Of a stretch of DNA of 64,000 bases, positions 57,937 to 64,000 are shown piece by piece (position 1 is the first letter of the stretch; each line of letters begins with the position of its first letter). The stretch is from assembly GCF_013409425.1 (NCBI RefSeq), contig NZ_JACCAC010000001.1:434001-498000 (forward strand). Direction: 5' to 3'. The notes beneath the pieces were generated by a model. The model did not search any database. It worked only from the letters and a program-made list of their open reading frames with translations, and was not told where the DNA came from. Position numbers and translations under genes: made by a program. This stretch comes from Nocardioides perillae (GTDB lineage Bacteria; Actinomycetota; Actinomycetes; Propionibacteriales; Nocardioidaceae).

Positions 57937-60129
57937 GTGCCGCACTCGAAGCGGCCGGGCGACGTGCTCGGGGGGCGCTACCGGCTGGTGGACCTGCTGG
58001 CGGAGAGCGCCGGCGCCCGCTTCTGGCGCGCGCACGACCGCGTCCTCGCCCGCCATGTCGCGGTGCACGTCGTGGCCACCGACGACCCCCGCGCCGAGCG
58101 GCTCCTCGACGCCGCGCGCGCGTCGGCCGCCGTCCACGACCGCCGCGTGCTGCGCGTGCTCGACGCCGACCGCGACGCCGAGCAGGTCTACGTCGTCAAC
58201 GAGTGGGGCGCCGGCACGTCGCTCGACCTGCTGCTGAGCGACGGCCCGCTCGGGCCACGCCGCGCCGCCTTCGTCGCGGCCGAGGCCGCCGACGCCCTGG
58301 CCGCGGCCCACGCCGCCGGCATCGCGCACGGCCGGCTCGTCCCGGAGAACGTCCTCGTCGACCACGCCGGGCACGTCCGCCTCATCGGCCTCGCGGTCGA
58401 CGCGGCGCTCCACGGCCTCCCGCCCGGTCACCCCGACGACGACCTCGTCGACCTCGCCGGGCTGCTGTACGCCGGCCTCACCGCCCGCTGGGCCGGCACC
58501 GCCACCTCCCGGGTCGAGGCCGCGCCGCGCGACGCCGCCCGGGTGCTGCGGCCGCGGCGGGTGCGGGCCGGCGTGCCGCGGTCGCTCGACCACCTCTGCG
58601 ACGGCCTGCTCAACGACCGCGACGCCACCAGCACGGGCGGGCTGCCGGCCTTCTCGCTCGCCACCACCGGAGCGGGGCCCTTCCTCCCGCGCGGTGACGC
58701 CCGCCCCCCTCTGCCGGCCACCGCGGGCGACCTGGCCACCTGGCTGACCGACTTCGTGGGCGACCCCGCCGGTCTCGCGGCGTCGCTCGCCACCGCTGCC
58801 GGGCCCCGGCCCCGCACCGGCCCCGGCCCGTTGCCGGACACCCCCGCCTTGGGCACGCCCGCGCCCGCCCCGCACCACCCCGCGCCCGCCCCGCACGACC
58901 CCGCACCCGCAGATCGCGACCCGGGCCCCGCCCCGCAGGACCGGCCGGCGGAGGGAGCCGCGCCGCCGGCGGAGGCCGGCGCGGCCGACGACGGCCCGTC
59001 GGCCCTCGACGCGCCGACCCGCGTGGTGCCGCTGGCCGCGGGCGGAGGGGCAGGCGCCGAGCCGGGCGCGGCGTCGGCGGCCGCGGCCCCGGCCGGCGAG
59101 CCCACCGTCGCCGAGCCCCGCCCCGAGCCCACGGTCGCCGAGCCCCGCCCCGACCCCACCGTCGCCGAGGAGCGCCCCGAGCCGGGATCCTCGGAGCACC
59201 CAGCGGGACCCCCCGCGTCGACGCGGCCGGCCGGCGACCCCGCCGCGACCGACCTGCCCACCGAGGCCGGCGTCCCGATCTTCCACGACGACGACGTCGA
59301 CTGGCTGCGCAGCCGCGCGGTGCAGCCGCCACCGCCGCCGCCCTTCGAGGAGGTCCCCGAGCGTCCCCTCTTCGCCCCCGACCCCGCGCCGGGCGAGCCG
59401 CTGCGCCGCCCCCGCCCCGGCGCCGCGACCGCACCCCCCTCCGACGACCACTGGCCGTGGGGCGACACGGGGTCCGGCACGGGGAGCACGGCCCCGATGG
59501 TCACCGACGAGCCGGAGGAGGACGACCGCGTCCCGGGCCGGCGCACGCTCCGGGTCGCGCTGCTGCTCGCCCTGGTGCTCGTCACGGCCCTCGCCGTCGT
59601 GTCGGCCTTCGACCTCGGCCGCGGGGTCTCGCCGCTCGGCAGCGCCGACGACCCCGAGGACGAGCCGAGCGCGACCGCCACCCCGCTCGAGGCGCTGACG
59701 GGCCTGACGGCCACCGACCTCGACCCGCAGGGCGACCCGCCGGAGGAGAACCCCGACCTGGCGCCGCTCGTCGTCGACGGCGACCCGGGCACCGCCTGGC
59801 GGACCTCGACCTACGCCCAGCAGCTCGGCCCGGCCGGGCTCAAGACCGGGGTGGGCCTCGTCGTCGACCTCGGCCGCTCCGCCACGCCGCGGGAGGTCGT
59901 CGTCACCACGCAGGGCGGGCCGACGACGGCGCAGCTCTACCTGGCCGACGGACCCCCGGACGCGGTGGCCGGGCTGGACGTCGTCGCCCGGGCGTCGGGC
60001 GAGGGCGAACTCACCTTCGAGCTCGACGGCGCGGCGAGCGGCACCCACCTCGTCGTCTGGCTGACCTCGCTGCCGCCCGTGCCGGACGGCTTCCGGGGTG
60101 AGGTCGCCGAGGTCGAGGTCCGCGGGTGA
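57937..60129 (+). CDS. protein kinase-like protein (pseudokinase) with C-terminal extracytoplasmic domain
   Basis: An inactive Ser/Thr-kinase fold, then a long Pro/Ala-rich linker, a helix (RVALLLALVLVTALAVVSAF) and an outer domain like a discoidin/galactose-binding fold (PLVVDGDPGTAWRTSTYAQQ, GVGLVVDLGRSATPREVVVT). The kinase part lacks key residues: the Lys of VAIK is His (RHVAVHVV), HRD is replaced by AHGRLVPENVLV, and DFG is absent (VRLIGLAVDA). This matches the C-terminal part of mycobacterial MviN (MurJ fused to pseudokinase), which recruits an FHA protein when phosphorylated. 730 aa. GTGA overlap with sigM. Confidence 0.88.
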   Translation: MPHSKRPGDVLGGRYRLVDLLAESAGARFWRAHDRVLARHVAVHVVATDDPRAERLLDAARASAAVHDRRVLRVLDADRDAEQVYVVNEWGAGTSLDLLLSDGPLGPRRAAFVAAEAADALAAAHAAGIAHGRLVPENVLVDHAGHVRLIGLAVDAALHGLPPGHPDDDLVDLAGLLYAGLTARWAGTATSRVEAAPRDAARVLRPRRVRAGVPRSLDHLCDGLLNDRDATSTGGLPAFSLATTGAGPFLPRGDARPPLPATAGDLATWLTDFVGDPAGLAASLATAAGPRPRTGPGPLPDTPALGTPAPAPHHPAPAPHDPAPADRDPGPAPQDRPAEGAAPPAEAGAADDGPSALDAPTRVVPLAAGGGAGAEPGAASAAAAPAGEPTVAEPRPEPTVAEPRPDPTVAEERPEPGSSEHPAGPPASTRPAGDPAATDLPTEAGVPIFHDDDVDWLRSRAVQPPPPPPFEEVPERPLFAPDPAPGEPLRRPRPGAATAPPSDDHWPWGDTGSGTGSTAPMVTDEPEEDDRVPGRRTLRVALLLALVLVTALAVVSAFDLGRGVSPLGSADDPEDEPSATATPLEALTGLTATDLDPQGDPPEENPDLAPLVVDGDPGTAWRTSTYAQQLGPAGLKTGVGLVVDLGRSATPREVVVTTQGGPTTAQLYLADGPPDAVAGLDVVARASGEGELTFELDGAASGTHLVVWLTSLPPVPDGFRGEVAEVEVRG

Positions 60130-60854
60130 GCCCGGGGGTGAGCCCGGGGGTGGCCGACACGGACGGCCGCGACGACGCCGCCCTGCTCGCCGCCCACGTG
60201 GCCGGCGACCCCGACGCCTTCGGGGTGCTGGTCGCCCGGCACCGCGACCGGCTGTGGGCGGTCGCCCTGCGCACGACCGGCCACCTCGAGGACGCCGCCG
60301 ACGGTCTGCAGGACGGCCTGGTCGCGGCCTACCGTCGGGCAGGCAGCTTCCGCGGCGACGCCGCCGTCACGACCTGGCTGCACCGGGTCGTGGTCAACGC
60401 GTGCCTCGACCGGCTGCGCGCCGAGCGGGTGCGCGCCGCCGACCCCCTGCCCGAGGGCCTCGACGAGCGGCCGCCGGCCGCCCACGCCTCGGCCGGGTCA
60501 CCCCGCACGGCCGGGGCGCCCGGAGCGCCGGTCGACCCGCAGGAGGCCGTCGTCGCGGCCGAGCGACGCGACCGGGTCGTGGCGGCGCTCGCCGCGCTCC
60601 CGGTCGAGCAGCGCGCTGCGCTCGTGCTCGTCGACGTCGAGGGGTGGTCGGTGGCCGAGGCGGCCCTGGCCCTCGACTGCGCCCCCGGCACCGTGAAGTC
60701 GCGCTGCTCCCGCGGCCGGGCCCGGCTGGCCACGCTCCTCGCCGACCTGCTACCCGAGCGTGCCACGACGGTGCTGCCCGGCGCCCCGCGGAACCCCGCT
60801 GCCGCCGCCGACGTCGGACCCCTGGAGCCCCGCGGCCCCCCGACCGGTTCCTGA
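60126..60854 (+). CDS. sigM: ECF RNA polymerase sigma factor SigM
   Basis: Directs transcription of an envelope or redox stress regulon. Region 2: DAALLAAHVAGDPDAFGVLV with RDRLWAVALRTTGHLEDAAD; region 4: ALPVEQRAALVLVDVEGWSV with APGTVKSRCSRGRARL. 242 aa from the GTG at 60126. Three in-frame GTG codons stand 12 bp apart (60126, 60138, 60150) in a short direct repeat, so the exact start is open. It precedes its anti-sigma gene by 51 bp. Confidence 0.93.
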   Translation: MSPGVSPGVADTDGRDDAALLAAHVAGDPDAFGVLVARHRDRLWAVALRTTGHLEDAADGLQDGLVAAYRRAGSFRGDAAVTTWLHRVVVNACLDRLRAERVRAADPLPEGLDERPPAAHASAGSPRTAGAPGAPVDPQEAVVAAERRDRVVAALAALPVEQRAALVLVDVEGWSVAEAALALDCAPGTVKSRCSRGRARLATLLADLLPERATTVLPGAPRNPAAAADVGPLEPRGPPTGS

Positions 60855-60905
60855 CGCCCGCCGGACGGACCCCCGCCCGTCCCCGCCATCGAGAGGAGGT
60901 CACCT

Positions 60906-61796
60906 GTGGTCGAGCCCGACCGCCCCGAGCCCGCCGACGCCCCTGACGGCACGGGCCGAGACGACGCGCTGCGACGCCTGCTCGCCGACGTGCGCGTCAC
61001 CGAGCCCGCCCCGCCGCACGTGGTGGCCCGCCTCGACGCCGCCCTCGCCGCGCTCGCTGCCGAGCGGGGTGCGGGGGTGGACCTCGGCCCGACCGTGCAG
61101 GTCGCCGGCTCGCAGACCCCCGGCCGGCCGACCCCCCGTGTGCCCTCTCCCGGCGGGACCCCCGCGGACCGCACCCTCGACCACGAGCTCGCCGCCCGCC
61201 GTCGTCGTCGCCACGGGCGGCGCCGGGCGGGCCTGGCCGCAGCGGCGGCAGTGGTCGTGGCCGGCCTCGGCGCCACGCTGGTCGACGACCTCGGCCCGCT
61301 TCCTGGCGCCGGTGGTGACACCGCCACCTCCGACGCGGCCGGGGAGGCGGAGGGCGGTGAGGCGGGCGGGGCCGCCTCGAGCGAGGCGGAGTCGGCCCCC
61401 GGTGCCGCGGAGGCGCCGGCCGAGGACCGCGACCTCGGCAGCACGACGTACGCCGTGGGCGGCGTCCCCGCGCTGACCTCCGCCGGGTTCGACCAGGAGG
61501 TGCGCCGGGTCCTGGGCACGGAGCCGCCCTCCGCCCTCGTCGACGAGCAGCGCTCCGGCGCCGACGTCGTGCGCGCACTGCAGGCCTGCGGCCTCGGGCC
61601 CGCCGCCGGTGACGACGCGTCGCTGCCCGTCACCTACGACGGCATCCCGGCCCTGCTGCTGGTGCGCGACGACCCGGACCGGCCCGGCGGCGCGGTGCTC
61701 GTCGAGGTCGTCGCCTGCGCCGACGGACCCGCGCCGGGCGGCACGCGGACGCTGCGCACGGCGCGGAGCGAGCGCGCGGGCCCGGTCGCGCCCTGA
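60906..61796 (+). CDS. anti-sigma factor for SigM (RsmA-like membrane protein)
   Basis: Likely holds SigM inactive at the membrane. N-terminal cytoplasmic part with [20 protein letters not shown], a basic segment ([13 protein letters not shown]) before one helix ([20 protein letters not shown]), then an acidic/Ala-rich stretch and an outer domain ([38 protein letters not shown]). Position between sigM and trxB matches the mycobacterial RsmA order. 296 aa. GTG after GAGAGGAGG. Confidence 0.82.
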   Translation: MVEPDRPEPADAPDGTGRDDALRRLLADVRVTEPAPPHVVARLDAALAALAAERGAGVDLGPTVQVAGSQTPGRPTPRVPSPGGTPADRTLDHELAARRRRRHGRRRAGLAAAAAVVVAGLGATLVDDLGPLPGAGGDTATSDAAGEAEGGEAGGAASSEAESAPGAAEAPAEDRDLGSTTYAVGGVPALTSAGFDQEVRRVLGTEPPSALVDEQRSGADVVRALQACGLGPAAGDDASLPVTYDGIPALLLVRDDPDRPGGAVLVEVVACADGPAPGGTRTLRTARSERAGPVAP

Positions 61797-61825
61797 GCGC
61801 CCCAGCGCGCGGAACATCGCTGGCC

Positions 61826-61831
61826 TACGAT
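61826..61831 (+). promoter_or_regulatory. -10 hexamer TACGAT before trxB
   Basis: About 90 bp before the trxB ATG. A GGAAC at 61811-61815 resembles an ECF -35 but its spacing to this hexamer is too short for a clear SigM site. Confidence 0.4.
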
Positions 61832-61921
61832 CGGTTGAGCAGGCAGAGACACCCGTGCCCGTCCGGGCACACCGCCGTCCCGTCGGGGACGGACGCAGCC
61901 GAGCGGAAGGAGCACCCGCGC

Positions 61922-62974
61922 ATGACCGCGCCCGAGAGTCCCGAGAGCGCCGTGAGCCCCGAGGACGCCGCGATCCGCGACGTCATCGTGATCGGCTCCG
62001 GCCCGTCCGGCTACACCGCCGCCGTGTACGCCGCGCGTGCCAGCCTGTCCCCCCTCGTCTTCGAGGGGTCGGTGACCGCCGGCGGTGCCTTGATGAACAC
62101 CACCGAGGTCGAGAACTTCCCCGGCTTCCGCGACGGCATCATGGGTCCGGCCCTCATGGACGAGATGCGGGCCCAGGCCGAGCGCTTCGGCGCCGAGCTG
62201 GTGCCCGACGACGTCGTCGAGGTCGACCTGACCGGCCCGGTGAAGGTCGTCAAGACCGCGACCGACACCTACCGCTCCCGCGCGGTCGTGCTGGCGACCG
62301 GCTCCGCCTACCGCAAGCTCGGGCTGCCCCGCGAGGACGAGCTGTCCGGGCGCGGCGTCTCGTGGTGCGCCACCTGCGACGGCTTCTTCTTCCGCGAGCA
62401 GGCGATCGCCGTCGTCGGCGGCGGCGACTCCGCGGTCGAGGAGGCCACCTTCCTCACGCGCTTCGCCTCCAAGGTCTACCTGGTGCACCGCCGCGACGAG
62501 CTGCGGGCCTCGAAGATCATGCAGGAGCGCGCTTTCGCCGACCCCAAGCTCGAGATGGTGTGGAACGCCGAGGTCGCCGAGATCCACGGCACCGACCGGG
62601 TCGAGTCGGTCACGCTGCGCGACACGGTGACCGGTGAGACCCGCCCGCTGGAGGTGACCGGGCTGTTCATCGCGATCGGCCACGACCCCCGCAACGAGCT
62701 GCTCACGGGGCAGGTCGACCTCGACGACGAGGGTTACGTGCTCGTCCAGCAGCACTCGACCGCCACCAACCTCCCCGGGGTGTTCGCGGCCGGTGACCTG
62801 GTCGACCACGTCTACCGCCAGGCGATCACGGCGGCCGGCACGGGGTGCGCGGCCGCGCTCGACGCCGAGCGCTACCTCGCCGAGCTCGACCACACCGACG
62901 CGCAGGCCGAGCAGGCCCAGCGCGACGTCGCGGCCGAGGGCGTCACCCAGGAGCCGCAGACCGCCGGTCTCTGA
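61922..62974 (+). CDS. trxB: thioredoxin reductase
   Basis: NADPH-dependent FAD enzyme that reduces thioredoxin. FAD-binding [20 protein letters not shown], the active disulfide in [10 protein letters not shown] (near residues 148-152), the NADPH motif [20 protein letters not shown], and the C-terminal FAD contact [20 protein letters not shown]. 350 aa. ATG at 61922 after GAAGGAG. In the sigM cluster it is expected to be stress-controlled. Confidence 0.96.
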   Translation: MTAPESPESAVSPEDAAIRDVIVIGSGPSGYTAAVYAARASLSPLVFEGSVTAGGALMNTTEVENFPGFRDGIMGPALMDEMRAQAERFGAELVPDDVVEVDLTGPVKVVKTATDTYRSRAVVLATGSAYRKLGLPREDELSGRGVSWCATCDGFFFREQAIAVVGGGDSAVEEATFLTRFASKVYLVHRRDELRASKIMQERAFADPKLEMVWNAEVAEIHGTDRVESVTLRDTVTGETRPLEVTGLFIAIGHDPRNELLTGQVDLDDEGYVLVQQHSTATNLPGVFAAGDLVDHVYRQAITAAGTGCAAALDAERYLAELDHTDAQAEQAQRDVAAEGVTQEPQTAGL

Positions 62975-63087
62975 CCGTCGTCCCGGCCTGCCCCCGGGCG
63001 GCCGGGCCGCTCGGAACAACCTCACCGGTCCCGGTGTTGGGACCAGCACCACCCAGTGCACGTGACACCCCCAGGAAGGGAGCCCCC

Positions 63088-63414
63088 GTGGCGAACATCG
63101 CTGCCGTGACCGACGCCGAGTTCGAGGCGCAGGTCCTCAAGTCCGACAAGCCGGTCCTCGTGGACTTCTGGGCCGAGTGGTGCGGCCCGTGCCGCCAGGT
63201 CTCCCCCATCCTGGAGGAGATCGCGGCCGCCCACGGTGACAAGATCACGTTCTTGAAGATGAACGTCGACGAGAACCCCGTCACCCCGGCGTCCTACCGC
63301 GTCACCGGCATCCCGACGCTCAACGTCTACCAGGGCGGCGAGGTCGTGAAGTCCATCGTGGGCGCGAAGCCGAAGGCGGCGCTGCTCGGCGAGCTCTCCG
63401 ACTTCACCGGCTGA
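63088..63414 (+). CDS. trxA: thioredoxin
   Basis: Small dithiol redox carrier reduced by TrxB. KPVLVDFWAEWCGPCRQVSP holds the active WCGPC at about residues 31-35; PTLNVYQGGEVVKSIVGAKP with its cis-Pro follows. 108 aa. The GTG at 63088 follows AGGAAGGGAG. Ends 42 bp before a strong hairpin and overlaps the convergent acetyltransferase gene by 11 bp. Confidence 0.97.
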   Translation: MANIAAVTDAEFEAQVLKSDKPVLVDFWAEWCGPCRQVSPILEEIAAAHGDKITFLKMNVDENPVTPASYRVTGIPTLNVYQGGEVVKSIVGAKPKAALLGELSDFTG

Positions 63415-64000
63415 CCCCGACGTCTCGCCGAGGTCGGCGCCCCAGCCGACCCACCCGCACCACCCGGCCCACCCGTGTCGCACGGGTGGGCCGTGGTGCG
63501 TGCGGGGGCACGACCGCGCCGCGCAGCCGCTCGACGGCCGCCTCGACCTCGTCGCGCCAGCGCAGCGCCGTGCGGAGGTCCATGCGCATGCGGGGCACCG
63601 ACGCGTGCGGCCGGTGCGTGCCGAAGCCGACGCTGCTCAAGAAGTCGGCGGGCAGCAGGCAGGCCGTGCTCGTCACCCCGCCGACGCGCCCCGCGGCGCC
63701 CGGCCCGCGGGCGAAGGCCTCGACCGCCCGGACGCCGCCACGGGTCACCAGGTCGCGGGCCACGGCCTGCACCAGCACCCGCCCGAGGCCGCCACGGGCG
63801 CCGGGTCGGACGTACGCCGTGGTCAGCAGCACCGCGTCCGGGCTGACCGGCGCCGTCGGGAAGGCCTCCGCCCCGGGCACGAAGGCCGGCGGGGCGTAGA
63901 CGGCCCAGGCGACGACCTCGCCGTCCACCCGCACGACGCGACCGCACGAGCCCCACTCGCGCAGGACCCACGAGAGCCACGCCGCCTTCTCGTCCGCGAC
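63404..64000 (-). CDS. GNAT family acetyltransferase, partial (5' end outside window)
   Basis: The reverse strand is open from the window edge to a TGA at 63404, giving about 198 residues. VVAWAVYAPPAFVPGAEAFP leads to the acetyl-CoA loop LTTAYVRPGARGGLGRVLVQ and the family end STACLLPADFLSSVGFGTHR. The last 40 residues are Arg/Pro/Val-rich and coincide with the trxA terminator hairpin, so the true functional end may be earlier. Family member of the GNAT type found near trxA and parB in Nocardioides; substrate unknown. Confidence 0.75.
   Translation of the reverse strand, partial: VADEKAAWLSWVLREWGSCGRVVRVDGEVVAWAVYAPPAFVPGAEAFPTAPVSPDAVLLTTAYVRPGARGGLGRVLVQAVARDLVTRGGVRAVEAFARGPGAAGRVGGVTSTACLLPADFLSSVGFGTHRPHASVPRMRMDLRTALRWRDEVEAAVERLRGAVVPPHAPRPTRATRVGRVVRVGRLGRRPRRDVGVSR
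63457..63499. terminator. terminator hairpin after trxA, within the convergent acetyltransferase end
   Basis: Arms GCACCACCCGGCCCACCCGTG and CACGGGTGGGCCGTGGTGC with a 3-nt loop and one small bulge. It terminates trxA and lies inside the 3' end of the opposite gene. Confidence 0.8.

Noticed and set aside
56155..60048. Very long minus-strand frame opposite murJ and the pseudokinase
   Set aside because: Same artefact; the + strand genes have recognised motifs throughout.

Overview
This is about 64 kb of very GC-rich (roughly 73-75% by eye) actinobacterial chromosome. GTG starts, four-base GTGA gene overlaps, -10 hexamers 6-8 nt from start codons, and the gene content suggest a member of the Nocardioidaceae, close to Nocardioides. 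That placement is an inference from style and gene order; there is no rRNA gene in the window to confirm it. No tRNA, rRNA, CRISPR array, insertion sequence or prophage was seen.

The left half (1-29 kb) is accessory and housekeeping: a partial MFS exporter, small membrane proteins and lipoproteins, a PrmC-like methyltransferase, zwf with a GH15 glucosidase/trehalase, dps, an old-yellow-enzyme reductase, a DUF6351 secreted hydrolase, an SGNH hydrolase, a glgC-like nucleotidyltransferase, a STAS protein, LicD, a carbohydrate ABC importer without its ATPase (substrate-binding protein and two permeases), RNase Z, a second MFS protein and acetyltransferases. Two patches show gene decay: 18.3-19.3 kb (a truncated RibD_C reductase and a frameshifted gene) and 28.7-29.1 kb (a possible ion-channel 5' fragment).

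The middle (29-46 kb) is a conserved actinobacterial block: dnaB, rplI, rpsR, ssb, rpsF, then a GT87 glycosyltransferase, a class A penicillin-binding protein, a PadR regulator and inositol-phosphate synthase. MATE, nfo, galK, femX-like and alanine-racemase-like genes are set within or beside it. The dnaB upstream region (30.5-31.06 kb) has no gene but several DnaA-box-like 9-mers. The right end (52-63.4 kb) is the envelope and redox cluster pcnA, DUF6049, murJ, pseudokinase, sigM, anti-sigma, trxB, trxA, which in actinobacteria lies beside the parAB-dnaA region, so oriC is probably not far to the right.

The most unusual finding is a dispersed element of exactly 66 bp, present four times (7533, 46441, 47591, 51862), always intergenic. 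It has 13-bp inverted ends around a conserved 40-bp core. Two copies in direct orientation flank a DUF559 (Vsr-like) endonuclease gene. Three copies lie 46-80 bp upstream of a start codon, in the same orientation relative to that gene. Other notable structures are two opposed tandem-repeat arrays (14246-14472), a 13-unit heptamer tract upstream of a secreted M6 metalloprotease (47760-47850), and a long palindrome over the leaderless padR promoter (44511-44537).
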